A DNA stretch of 30,294 bases, taken from positions 1-30,294 of the forward strand of contig CAKTFH010000026.1 in NCBI GenBank assembly GCA_934555895.1, written 5' to 3'. Below the pieces are notes generated by a model. That model had not been told where the DNA came from and did not search any database. It worked only from the letters and a program-made list of their open reading frames with translations. The stretch's first letter is position 1, and each line of letters opens with the position of its first letter. The translations under genes and the position numbers were made by a program. Positions 8,347-16,605 of the stretch are shown here, piece after piece. The stretch is from an uncultured Muribaculaceae bacterium (lineage in GTDB: Bacteria; Bacteroidota; Bacteroidia; Bacteroidales; Muribaculaceae).

Positions 8347-8380
8347 ATCCCCGCAGGGGCTTTTAGCCCGCGCGGGGATT
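8342..8380 (-). terminator. Intrinsic terminator of the CotH-like gene
   Basis: Read on the minus strand, AATCCCCGC (8372-8380) pairs with GCGGGGATT (8346-8354), with an inner GGGC/GCCC stem around a short AT loop, and TTTTGTC follows. It ends the upstream minus-strand gene and overlaps the rfb promoter's -33 box. Confidence 0.75.
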
Positions 8381-8433
8381 GTGGGTTGTTGTCTGCTATG
8401 CCGTGTCGGAGCGCGGCATGTTGTCGATGTGCG

Positions 8434-10401
8434 TCAGAGAGCTACTTTAGCCGATTGTGTGCCGGTGCTTACAATGTAGATGCCGGGAGCCAGGGGAGCG
8501 GTTGTGCCGGTGCCATGGAAGCATGTGCGGCCGTCGGCTGCTGTAACGGTAAAGGTTGTCTCGCTGTCGGAAAGCGAGATAGTGCCGGCACTTACTACGA
8601 TGTCGAGGCCGCTGTCAAGATTGCTGTCGGCTTCCGGCATTTCGATTGATGCTGCCTCGGGGTCCCAGTTGAGATATTCGGGCCTGTCGAGGAAGTCGAA
8701 GCGGTCGCGGAGATAGGTCTTGAGGTTGCCGATGGCTTCGTTGAAAGAGGTTTCGGCACGGGGGTTGGAGAAGATAAATCTTCCGAGCACATCCCAGCGC
8801 TTGAAGTTGAGATCTGCTGACTTGCGGATTTTTTCGGCCCACTCGTCGACAAAGTTGCAGAGGCTTTCACCCGAGAGGTCTTTCTCGTTGCGTGCTATTG
8901 AATAGAGGTAATTTCGGCGTGCCTTTGCCTTGGTGTCGAAACTGAAGATGCGTTTATGGAAATTAAGGAAGTTGTTGGCGATAGGGCCGCGGCCGCTAAG
9001 TGTGCAGAGCACGCCGAGTTCGCTGGCGGGATACACACGGTTGTCATTGTCGAATGCAAGTTCGGAGTCCCATACCGGGCCACCCATTATCTTGCCTCCG
9101 CGTTCTTTGTGCACATGCATGCACCATACGGCGTCGGCATTGCCGATGATTTCCTGTATGATGAAGTAGTTGAGATATGAGTCGAGGTCGAGCCACTTGC
9201 GGTAGCCGGTCTCGGGATCGTTGTATCCGCGAGCGAACACGGCATGCTCCATCTCGCTGAAATAGTTTTTGATATACTCGTACTGCTCGGGTGTGCCTCC
9301 TTCGTCGGGACTCTTGATGGTCACGGGCATGTGGTGATAGGTTGACTCGAACCATTCGCCTGCTTTTTCCTGATTTGCATAGGCATCGATTTCGAGATGG
9401 TAGCCTCCGGTAAGGGCATCGCCTTCAATGTCGGTGGGCTCCATTTCAGTTACGGGCACGCGGTCGGGGTTCACTTCCACTTGGTCGCAGAGCTGATAAC
9501 AGCCTTTGAACTCGCCGTTGAGCACCACATCCACGGGCTGGCAGTATGGCGTATAGTCCATGCCGATGCGGCGTGAGATTTCAAATGCCACTACGTTGCG
9601 TAGCAGGGTCTTGTCGCTGTGGTTGTTGATGAGAGTCCATTTCTTGGCCTTGGCGGGAGCGTCGAGCACTCTTTGCTTTTTGTCGAATTTCAGACGCCAG
9701 GGCTTTTTGGGGTGTGTGCGAGAGGAGTTGCCGCGTTCACGCACGGTCACAGATGCGTTGGTGTCGTAAGCGTTGTTGTTGAGTATTATCACATTGCCCA
9801 CGATATCGGTTTCCTTGTCGAATGGCTCTTTCGAGTCGACGGTGTTGATGCATACTGTAGGAAGGTTTGTGAACTGGAACATGTGCGATTCGTCGCCTTC
9901 GCCCTCGTGTCCGTAGATTTCAAGTTCTGCAAGGTTACAGCGCACATTCGACGGGCTTACGTAGCGTACATAACGGAAGCCTTTCGAGCAATCCACATCG
10001 CCGTAGAGCATCTGGTTGTTGATGCCTTTTTCAGTGATGATGAACAGAGGCACGGCGTCAAGCCAGTCGGGCGAGTTGGCGCCTTGGATTACTGCCATTT
10101 TTACACGGTCTTCGCCTTCTGCATAGTCGTTGCGCGGAGCCCAGCCCACACGTTCAATTACATGAGGTTTGCCGAGATCGAGTCCGCCCCAGGCATATGA
10201 ACGGTCGTACGTAGCGTAATAGGTGTCGAGGTCTCCGTCAAACAGCAAGTCAACCGTATGCACTGTGTTCGATGGTTGGCCGGTGGAGTAATCTACGCTC
10301 TGACAGCCTATTGGCGTACCGGTAAGTTTGTCCATTGCGTTTGCCTGTAGTGCGGTAGCGGTTACTGCAGTAAGCAGGATTGTTTTTTGGAATAATTTCA
10401 T
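8434..10401 (-). CDS. Secreted CotH-kinase-like protein with discoidin-like N-domain and T9SS-type tail
   Basis: CotH proteins are atypical protein kinases, first known from Bacillus spore coats; in Bacteroidetes exported homologues of unknown substrate are common. Residues 1-22 are a signal peptide. Residues about 28-165 resemble an F5/8 type C (discoidin) domain (DGDLDTYYATYDRSYAWGGLDLG, split here by description only), usually a carbohydrate- or surface-binding module. The CotH domain spans about 185-520: RERGNSSRTHPKKPWRLKFD (221-240), NHSDKTLLRNVVAFEISRRI, LNGEFKGCYQLCDQVEV, GGYHLEIDAY and GGPVWDSELAFDND near residue 440, which holds the predicted catalytic Asp. The C-terminal about 70 residues end LAPGIYIVSTGTQSAKVAL, like a T9SS sorting tail. 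It has its own promoter and terminator. Confidence 0.85.
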   Translation of the reverse strand: MKLFQKTILLTAVTATALQANAMDKLTGTPIGCQSVDYSTGQPSNTVHTVDLLFDGDLDTYYATYDRSYAWGGLDLGKPHVIERVGWAPRNDYAEGEDRVKMAVIQGANSPDWLDAVPLFIITEKGINNQMLYGDVDCSKGFRYVRYVSPSNVRCNLAELEIYGHEGEGDESHMFQFTNLPTVCINTVDSKEPFDKETDIVGNVIILNNNAYDTNASVTVRERGNSSRTHPKKPWRLKFDKKQRVLDAPAKAKKWTLINNHSDKTLLRNVVAFEISRRIGMDYTPYCQPVDVVLNGEFKGCYQLCDQVEVNPDRVPVTEMEPTDIEGDALTGGYHLEIDAYANQEKAGEWFESTYHHMPVTIKSPDEGGTPEQYEYIKNYFSEMEHAVFARGYNDPETGYRKWLDLDSYLNYFIIQEIIGNADAVWCMHVHKERGGKIMGGPVWDSELAFDNDNRVYPASELGVLCTLSGRGPIANNFLNFHKRIFSFDTKAKARRNYLYSIARNEKDLSGESLCNFVDEWAEKIRKSADLNFKRWDVLGRFIFSNPRAETSFNEAIGNLKTYLRDRFDFLDRPEYLNWDPEAASIEMPEADSNLDSGLDIVVSAGTISLSDSETTFTVTAADGRTCFHGTGTTAPLAPGIYIVSTGTQSAKVAL

Positions 10402-10429
10402 GGTAGGTTGGTTATGGTATACTTTGCTA

Positions 10430-10460
10430 CAAAGGTAACGATAAATTGATTATGTGCAAA
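10430..10460 (-). promoter_or_regulatory. Promoter of the CotH-like gene
   Basis: On the minus strand TTTG (10457-10460), 19 bp, TACCTTTG (10430-10437). The ATG at 10401 follows about 30 nt downstream. It is divergent from the promoter at 10546. Confidence 0.75.
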
Positions 10461-10545
10461 ATAATTAAAAAGATAATTAAAATGCCATAAGCCCGGATGC
10501 TTACAGGAACGCAAAAGGTTTTAATGGCTTTAATGGCATGCTTTT

Positions 10546-10577
10546 TTTGGAAAAGCGGTGGAAATGGGCTAAATTTG
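10546..10577 (+). promoter_or_regulatory. Promoter of the M28 lipoprotein gene
   Basis: TTTG (10546-10549), a 20-bp spacer and TAAATTTG (10570-10577) match the consensus fully. The start codon at 10596 follows 18 nt later, so the leader is very short. Confidence 0.75.
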
Positions 10578-10595
10578 TGGCTTAAATGTAGATAA

Positions 10596-11594
10596 ATGGC
10601 AATTGTCAGTACAGTTTTAAATAAAATCGTGGTTGCAGCCGCTACGCTTGCGGCGCTTGTTTCGTGTAACGGTGCTGATGCTTCCAAAACTGAAAGTAGC
10701 AATGCGGCAAATGCGCAGGAACTTCGCACTGTGGCTGTGAGCGGCGACTCGCTCTTCAGTTTTGTGGCTTGTCAGACCGCTCTCGGCCCCCGTACACCGG
10801 GAAGTAAGGGTCATGCCGAATGTGTGAAACTTGTGACAAGGCTTCTAAACGGTTACGGTATCGATTCGGTGGATGTGTCGGTCTCGCCGGTGACGACCTG
10901 GGAGGGGAAACGTTTTACAGCGCAGAATATTTTTGCTCAGATTAATCCGCAGGCCGACCGGAGGATACTTCTGCTGGCTCATTACGACACCCGTCCGTGG
11001 GCCGACAACGATGCCGACGAGGCAAATCATTCCCTCCCAATCGACGGCGCCAACGACGGTGCGAGCGGTGTGGCCGTGTTGCTCGAGATGGCGCGCGTGC
11101 TGCCAAAGGCTCTGTCCGACAGTGTTGGTGTGGACCTTCTGTTTACCGATATGGAAGATTCAGGTGCCACCGGCGGCGACGAGGATTCGTGGTGTCTGGG
11201 TGTGCAGGAATGGGTAAAAAATCTTCCTTATGCCCAGGGGAGGAAACCTGCCTATGGCATTTTGCTCGATATGGTTGGTGGTCGTGATGCGGTGTTCCAC
11301 CGGGAATACTATTCGCAGCGTCATGCCGGCCCGGTGCTCGACAAGGTGTGGAGCATAGCCAGAAGAAGCGGGTTCGGTGAGAAGTTTGCCAACACGGCCG
11401 GAGGGGCAGTAGTGGACGATCACATATATATAAACAGGGCCGGCATACCATGCATCGATATAATTGAAAGCGTGAACAGCGACACACGCAGCTTCAACCC
11501 CACATGGCACACCATGGACGACACTCTTGAGGCAATCGACCGCGAAACTCTCCGTAAGGTAGCCCAGACTGTGGCGAATACAATTCTTAACTGA
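10596..11594 (+). CDS. M28-family lipoprotein, glutaminyl-peptide cyclotransferase-like
   Basis: An M28-fold zinc enzyme of the glutaminyl cyclase type, which would form N-terminal pyroglutamate on exported proteins; an aminopeptidase role is the alternative. The N-terminus has a lipobox, LVSC with Cys24, so it is probably anchored in the periplasm. Visible family features are LLLAHYDTRPWAD (126-138, His129 and Asp131), the Zn-ligand region DGANDGASGVAVLLEMARVL (Asp154), LLFTDMEDSG (Glu187), a cyclase-like DSWCLGVQEW segment, GILLDMVGG (Asp225) and the C-terminal ligand region NPTWHTMDDT (His315). The length of 332 residues fits bacterial glutaminyl cyclases. Bacteroidetes that cut signal peptides before Gln often carry such an enzyme, and T9SS cargo are frequent clients. 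SufE-like and POT genes follow closely. Confidence 0.85.
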   Translation: MAIVSTVLNKIVVAAATLAALVSCNGADASKTESSNAANAQELRTVAVSGDSLFSFVACQTALGPRTPGSKGHAECVKLVTRLLNGYGIDSVDVSVSPVTTWEGKRFTAQNIFAQINPQADRRILLLAHYDTRPWADNDADEANHSLPIDGANDGASGVAVLLEMARVLPKALSDSVGVDLLFTDMEDSGATGGDEDSWCLGVQEWVKNLPYAQGRKPAYGILLDMVGGRDAVFHREYYSQRHAGPVLDKVWSIARRSGFGEKFANTAGGAVVDDHIYINRAGIPCIDIIESVNSDTRSFNPTWHTMDDTLEAIDRETLRKVAQTVANTILN

Positions 11595-11622
11595 CTCAAT
11601 ATTTTTCAATAAATAGTAAATT

Positions 11623-12060
11623 ATGACAATCAACGAGGCGCAAGACCGCATAATAGAGGAGATGAGCGAGTTCGACGACTGGATGGACCGATATGCCTAC
11701 ATCATAGATCTCGGCAACTCTCTCCCTCCAATCGATGAAAAATACAAAACCCCGGAACATCTTATAGAGGGTTGCCAGAGCCGCGTGTGGCTCAATGCTG
11801 AACTATCGCCCGAGGGTCGTGTGCTCTACACCGCCGACTCCGATGCGATAATAGTGAAAGGAATCATCAGCATGCTCATCGAGGTACTTTCCGGCCACAC
11901 TCCGCAGGAAATCATTGATGCCGACCTTTATTTCATACCGGCGATTGGCTTGTCGGAGCATCTTTCGCCCACGAGATCTAACGGGCTGCTGGCAATGGTG
12001 AAGCAAATGCGGATGTATGCGCTGGCCTTTAAGGAACTACAGGCCGCAGGTAAAGCCTGA
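11623..12060 (+). CDS. sufE: SufE-family Fe-S cluster assembly sulfur acceptor
   Basis: SufE accepts persulfide sulfur from the cysteine desulfurase SufS and passes it to the SUF scaffold. The 145-residue length is typical. The N-terminal half has the family pattern WMDRYAYIIDLGNSLPPIDE, then the invariant active-site loop EGCQSRVWL with Cys51, at the same position as in Escherichia coli SufE. The C-terminal part is helical. No sufBCDS genes lie in this window. It starts 28 bp after the M28 gene and 50 bp before the POT transporter, suggesting shared transcription without an evident functional link. Confidence 0.93.
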   Translation: MTINEAQDRIIEEMSEFDDWMDRYAYIIDLGNSLPPIDEKYKTPEHLIEGCQSRVWLNAELSPEGRVLYTADSDAIIVKGIISMLIEVLSGHTPQEIIDADLYFIPAIGLSEHLSPTRSNGLLAMVKQMRMYALAFKELQAAGKA

Positions 12061-12110
12061 TGACAGCTATATTGACATAAATCAATTATAAACCAATACA
12101 CAACATTATC

Positions 12111-13820
12111 ATGTTCAAGAATCAACCTGCCGGCTTGTATGTGCTGTCGCTCGCCAACACAGGCGAACGTTTCGGCTACTACACCATGTTGGCTATCTTC
12201 CTGCTGTTTTTGCAGGCGAAATTCGGCCTCGATTCAACTGTCTCGGGTCAGATTTACGCCGGTTTTCTCGCTCTGGTTTATTTCATGCCGCTTATCGGCG
12301 GCTGGGTAGCCGACAAATGGAGCTTCTCAAAGTGTGTAGTCACCGGTATAGCAGTGATGTTCATCGGCTATCTTGTGATGGCTATTCCCACCGACATACG
12401 CTCGGTATCGTCGCTTGTGATACTTTGCTGCGCATTGGTGCTGATAGCCACCGGCACAGGTCTTTTCAAAGGCAACCTGCAGGTGATGGTGGGCGACCTC
12501 TATAATGAAGCCCGCTATAGCGGACAGCGTGACGCCGCCTTCTCACTTTTCTACATGGCCATCAACATCGGCTCGATGTTCGCTCCCATGGCTGCGACGG
12601 CCATGTGCAATATGGCCATGAAAGCCAAAGGCCTGACATATGTGGCTTCGCTTCCTGCGCTCTGCAATCAGTTTCTTGACGGTCAGTCTACCGGAGGCGA
12701 GATTGCCGATCTGGCGGCAGCCAACGGTATGACCGTGGGCGACACAGCCACATTCTGCCACGACTATATCACTACTCTAAGCACCGGCTATAGTTACGCA
12801 TTCGGTGTAGCATGTGTGTCGCTAATCGTGTCGTTCGCCATCTATTATTTCGGCCGTAAGACATATGCGCATATTATTGTAGATAAAAAGAACCCTGCAA
12901 AGAAAAACAGCGCTGCAGCTCCTGTGAAAGAGCTTACACCTGCTCAGACCAAGGCGCGCGTGGTGGCTTTGCTGCTTGTGTTCGCTGTAGTGATTTTCTT
13001 CTGGATGGTCTTCCACCAGAACGGTGCCACTCTCACCGAGTTCGCCAAGAGCTGCACTTCGCCTGAGGCCGACGGATGGACACGCATCGGTTTCAATGTG
13101 TGGGCGCTGCTAAGCATAGCTGTTGGCGTCTATGCCGCATTCAATCTTTTTCAGTCGAAGGGCACTGTCAGCAGAATAGTTTCTGTAGTTCTTCTCATTG
13201 GTGTGGGATATGCGCTGTATTATTTCTACAGCACCACACCTTCGCCTCTTACAGGAATCCAGCCTCAGCAGTATCAGCAGTTCAACCCCTTCTATGTGGT
13301 TGCCCTCACACCTTTCTCGCTGGCTATCTTCGGCTATCTGGCCAAGAAAGGTAAGGAGCCGAGCGCTCCACGCAAAATCGGCTACGGCATGATTATGGCA
13401 GCCATCGCCTACGGTGTGATGATTATCGGCTCGCTCTCGATTGTGGGCACACAGGCCGCTGTGTCGCCCAACTGGCTTATAGGCACATACCTGCTCCTAA
13501 CCTTTGCAGAACTTCTGCTTTCTCCCATGGGCATATCGTTTGTGAGCAAGGTGGCTCCTCCGAAACTCAAGGGATCGATGATGGGCGGATGGTTTGCCGC
13601 GACAGCTGTGGGCAATTACCTCGTATCGATTCCCATGTTCCTTTGGGGAAAGATTTCGGTGGCCACCCTCTGGACAATTCTTGTAGTCATCTGCCTTGTG
13701 TCGGCAGTATTCATCTTCTCCATTATGAAAAAACTTGAGGCAGCTACATCCGACGAACCGTCGCACGAGGCCGCCGCAACTGCCAATGAACTCGAAAATG
13801 TGGAGGACGATGCCATTTAA
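12111..13820 (+). CDS. Proton-dependent oligopeptide transporter (POT/PTR2, MFS)
   Basis: An inner-membrane symporter that imports di- and tripeptides with protons. It has 569 residues with about 14 hydrophobic segments, as in bacterial DtpA-type POTs, and the family's features GERFGYYTMLAIFLLF near the N-terminus, GGWVADKW, GTGLFKGNLQVMVGDLY and FSLFYMAINIGSMFAP. The signature ExxERFxYY reads N16-T-G-E19-R20-F-G-Y-Y here, so the first of the two glutamates of the proton-coupling motif is replaced by Asn. A long extra loop with an acidic C-terminal tail (ANELENVEDDAI) is present. The start at 12111 puts the signature close to residue 16, as expected. A 58-bp palindrome follows the gene. Confidence 0.92.
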   Translation: MFKNQPAGLYVLSLANTGERFGYYTMLAIFLLFLQAKFGLDSTVSGQIYAGFLALVYFMPLIGGWVADKWSFSKCVVTGIAVMFIGYLVMAIPTDIRSVSSLVILCCALVLIATGTGLFKGNLQVMVGDLYNEARYSGQRDAAFSLFYMAINIGSMFAPMAATAMCNMAMKAKGLTYVASLPALCNQFLDGQSTGGEIADLAAANGMTVGDTATFCHDYITTLSTGYSYAFGVACVSLIVSFAIYYFGRKTYAHIIVDKKNPAKKNSAAAPVKELTPAQTKARVVALLLVFAVVIFFWMVFHQNGATLTEFAKSCTSPEADGWTRIGFNVWALLSIAVGVYAAFNLFQSKGTVSRIVSVVLLIGVGYALYYFYSTTPSPLTGIQPQQYQQFNPFYVVALTPFSLAIFGYLAKKGKEPSAPRKIGYGMIMAAIAYGVMIIGSLSIVGTQAAVSPNWLIGTYLLLTFAELLLSPMGISFVSKVAPPKLKGSMMGGWFAATAVGNYLVSIPMFLWGKISVATLWTILVVICLVSAVFIFSIMKKLEAATSDEPSHEAAATANELENVEDDAI

Positions 13821-13844
13821 AGAAGCGTTTATCATTCTTTAACG

Positions 13845-13902
13845 GTCTCATAAGCAAAGCGAAGGGAGCGCATATGCGCTCCCTTCGCTTTGCTTATGAG
13901 AC
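13845..13902. repeat. 58-bp perfect palindrome after the POT gene
   Basis: Both arms are 29 nt and fully complementary with no spacer: the centre is CATATG at 13871-13876 and the outer ends are GTCTCATAAG and CTTATGAGAC. As RNA it would form a very long hairpin. It lies 24 nt past the POT stop. The following bases GGGGGAATTATA are not a T-tract, so termination, mRNA 3'-end protection, or a dimeric protein-binding site are all possible. Confidence 0.85.
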
Positions 13903-13991
13903 GGGGGAATTATATTATATACTGTAAGAATAACAGCGAGTAGAGTAATTGTTAAAAATATGGGTGGTGATAAAAATAAAGGTTGTTTAAT

Positions 13992-14023
13992 TTTGTGCAT
14001 ATGAATATTATGCATTACCTTTG
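13992..14023 (+). promoter_or_regulatory. Promoter of the propeller-like secreted protein gene
   Basis: TTTG (13992-13995), 20-bp spacer, TACCTTTG (14016-14023). The start codon is at 14236, so the 5' untranslated leader would be about 205 nt, unusually long here. I see no recognisable riboswitch in the leader. Confidence 0.7.
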
Positions 14024-14235
14024 CGAGGTAATAAATAGGTAATTCAAATTCTCTTTCCATTTAAGGTGCAGTTATTCAATTACTTCGGTGTATATCACAG
14101 GGTATGAACCGATTTCTCCGGCAAGGATGATCGAAGCTGAAATCCGGTGACGGCAGCGTATATATTGATGTTTTTTAATAAGGTGCAAATTACAATTAAT
14201 TATCATATCATATAATTCATCAAAAAAATTCTCAC

Positions 14236-15963
14236 ATGAAGAAATCTTTACTTCTTGTTTTGTCAATGGCGGGATGTGTGGCTTCGGTTTCGGCACAGTA
14301 TTCCACCCCCCGTCTGGTAGATAACGCATCAGTGTTGGGTATTTCGGCCGACGGACATTATGCTGTGTCGGAAGTCTACGGTATAATGACAATCTTCGAC
14401 TTGGAAAACAATACCGAGGTAGTGCTTGACGGCACAGAGGAGGGTCTGTATTATAGCGTGGGTAACGGCAATTTCATCACAGCCGATGGCGGTGTAATCG
14501 TGGGAAGTACTTCCGAAAGCACCGATGCGGCCTATTTCGACGGCACTCAATGGCATCAGCTGCCTGTGCCTGATGCCACTATGACAAATATCGCAAACGG
14601 TATCACTCCCGATGCAAAACGTATATGCGGTAGTGTGGCCCAGCATGCAATGACCATCAACGAAGATGTGCTCATGCAAGCTCCCGCTTACTGGGACCTT
14701 CAGGCCGACGGCACTTATAGTGAGGCCAAAGAGCTGCCGTATCCCAAGGTAGATCCCTTCGGAGCTACTCCCCAGTATGTAATGGCAATCAGCATAAGTG
14801 ATGACGGTAAAACCATTATCGGTCAGCTGACCGACAGTCGTGGCGCTTTCATTATCCCGGTGCTCTTCACAGAGGGGGCTGATGGCGAGTGGAGCTATTC
14901 ATATCCTATGCAGGCGCTTTTTAATCCTTCGCAGGTAGAACTTCCTGAAAATCCGGGCGAAGGTCCTAAACGGCCTTCGGAAGAGGAGTATATGACTGCA
15001 GAAGAGATTGCAGCCTACGATGCCGCACTTCAGGAATATTTTGACAGTGGTTATACAGCTCCTTATCCCAGCTATAACGATTTTATGTCGGAAGAGGAGA
15101 GCGCTGAGTATGAGGCTGCGCTTGCAGTATACAATGCAGAATATGAGGTGTGGAATGAGAAGTATATGGCATGGGATGACGCCTATTACCAGATTCTGGC
15201 TGAATCTCCTACTCTTAACATGAACCAGATTTATATTTCAGGCGACGGCAAGACCATGGGCTGCACTTCATCGGTGGAAATGTTTGATCCGATGACATGG
15301 ACCGCTACCACTATTTACACTCCGTATGTGATGGATCTTACTACTGGCGAATATACCAAGTATGAGGATTGCAACGCTGCAATAAGTTGCTTGTGCGACG
15401 GTGGGATAGCTCTTGCCGGAACTGCACGCGGAGGACTTTATATGGATGGCTATGTGCTTCAGAACGGCACTGCCACCAACATTATAGATTACCTTGGCGC
15501 TATTGATCAGCAATACAGCAATTGGTTCCGTAAGAACATGTCGCATGAGGTAGTGACAGGTGCTGAATACAACGAGGAGGATGATACCTGGGAAGATGTC
15601 ATAGAGGAAATTCTCTATGGAGGCATTCCTGTGGCAACTCCCGACATGAAGAAGGTTGTAGTGTGGAACGACGCACCCTGGGATTGGGACCTCATTGCTC
15701 AGGCCGTGTTCATCGATCTCAGCAAATCCACCTCGGTAAATAATTTAACTGTCAATGCCTCGACTCTTGTTCTTGACGGCGCCGGCAATCTTAAAGTAGC
15801 CGACGGGGTAAGAAGCGTAGAGATATATGACCTTACCGGTGCTTGCGTGATGTCGGTAACGAACCCTGCGGGCACATTGTCTCTACCTCTCGAGCATGGT
15901 ATTTATGTAGCCAAGGTAATTGATGCAGCAGGTGTCGTTTCCACCGTCAAAATTGCAAAATAA
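14236..15963 (+). CDS. Secreted beta-propeller-like protein with Tyr/Glu-rich insert and T9SS tail
   Basis: No specific function can be named. Residues 1-20 are a signal peptide (MKKSLLLVLSMAGCVASVSA). The body has recurring short blocks of the type ISxDGxxxxG: VLGISADGHYAVS, FITADGGVIVGS, GITPDAKRICGS, ISISDDGKTIIG and IYISGDGKTMGC, which resemble HAF or PD40-type propeller blades. Between blades, residues about 247-320 form an acidic, tyrosine-rich insert with an internal duplication: PSEEEYMTAEEIAAYDAALQ and, 36 residues on, PSYNDFMSEEESAEYEAALA. The C-terminus (about 505-575) reads SVEIYDLTGACVMSV and LEHGIYVAKVIDAAGVVSTV, a typical T9SS type A sorting domain. It therefore probably reaches the cell surface. 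It precedes the TlpA-DUF6029-Omp28 run on the same strand. Confidence 0.8.
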   Translation: MKKSLLLVLSMAGCVASVSAQYSTPRLVDNASVLGISADGHYAVSEVYGIMTIFDLENNTEVVLDGTEEGLYYSVGNGNFITADGGVIVGSTSESTDAAYFDGTQWHQLPVPDATMTNIANGITPDAKRICGSVAQHAMTINEDVLMQAPAYWDLQADGTYSEAKELPYPKVDPFGATPQYVMAISISDDGKTIIGQLTDSRGAFIIPVLFTEGADGEWSYSYPMQALFNPSQVELPENPGEGPKRPSEEEYMTAEEIAAYDAALQEYFDSGYTAPYPSYNDFMSEEESAEYEAALAVYNAEYEVWNEKYMAWDDAYYQILAESPTLNMNQIYISGDGKTMGCTSSVEMFDPMTWTATTIYTPYVMDLTTGEYTKYEDCNAAISCLCDGGIALAGTARGGLYMDGYVLQNGTATNIIDYLGAIDQQYSNWFRKNMSHEVVTGAEYNEEDDTWEDVIEEILYGGIPVATPDMKKVVVWNDAPWDWDLIAQAVFIDLSKSTSVNNLTVNASTLVLDGAGNLKVADGVRSVEIYDLTGACVMSVTNPAGTLSLPLEHGIYVAKVIDAAGVVSTVKIAK

Positions 15964-16016
15964 TCTAATGTCAACATAACTCCCGATACTTTCAGGTACC
16001 GGGGATACGATTTTTG

Positions 16017-16063
16017 AATTCACAGCAGGGAGAGCGGCAAGCGTCGCCTCCTTGCGGTGAATT
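16017..16063 (+). terminator. Possible hairpin between propeller gene and TlpA gene
   Basis: AATTCAC (16017-16023) pairs with GTGAATT (16057-16063), with an imperfect GC-rich interior. The T-tract is weak (TTTGCAG), so this may only attenuate. The TlpA gene starts 35 nt later. Confidence 0.4.
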
Positions 16064-16098
16064 TGCAGTTAGAGAATCATAATCAAATGTAATAAATT

Positions 16099-16605
16099 AT
16101 GAAGAGAATACTTGCTGTATTAGTCGTAGCCATTGTGGCACTTGCCGCTTCGGTTCAGGCATCGGCTCAACTGCCGAAGGTTAATGTGAAAAACACTAAA
16201 GGCGAGACGGTGAATGTGGCGAAACTCTCGAACGGTGGCAGGCCTTTTGTGATAAGTTTCTTTGCTACATGGTGTAAACCGTGCCTTCGCGAACTCCGTG
16301 CCATTGCCGACCTATATGAAGACTGGCAGGAGGAGACTGGGATGAAGATGTATATAGTGTCGATCGACGATGCTCAGAACACCTCGAAGGTTAAACCGCT
16401 TGTAGACGCTGAAGGCTGGGACTATGAAGTGCTTCTCGACGCAAACAGCGATCTGTTCCGTGCGCTGGGACTGCGTTCGGTGCCTCATGTGCTTATAGTC
16501 GACGGTGACGGCAATATCGCTTATACGCATTCAGGCTACACCGACGGTTCCGAGACCGAACTGATTGAAAAAATCCGCAAACTCAACGAAGATTCAGAAA
16601 AATGA
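16099..16605 (+). CDS. TlpA-like periplasmic thioredoxin-family thiol-disulfide oxidoreductase
   Basis: A single-domain thioredoxin-fold protein exported by a signal peptide (residues 1-23, ending in QASAQ). The redox centre is FFATWCKPCLREL with Cys59 and Cys62. The cis-proline block is RSVPHVLIVDG. These are the hallmarks of TlpA/ResA-type reductases, which reduce or shuffle disulfides in envelope proteins. The stop overlaps the next start by 4 nt (ATGA at 16602-16605), so it is translationally coupled to the DUF6029 gene. Two downstream genes encode exported proteins with CxxC motifs, plausible partners. Confidence 0.92.
   Translation: MKRILAVLVVAIVALAASVQASAQLPKVNVKNTKGETVNVAKLSNGGRPFVISFFATWCKPCLRELRAIADLYEDWQEETGMKMYIVSIDDAQNTSKVKPLVDAEGWDYEVLLDANSDLFRALGLRSVPHVLIVDGDGNIAYTHSGYTDGSETELIEKIRKLNEDSEK

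Noticed and set aside
14072..14392. Minus-strand frame overlapping the start of the propeller-like gene
   Set aside because: It overlaps the leader and signal peptide of a better-supported gene, and shows no promoter or homology.
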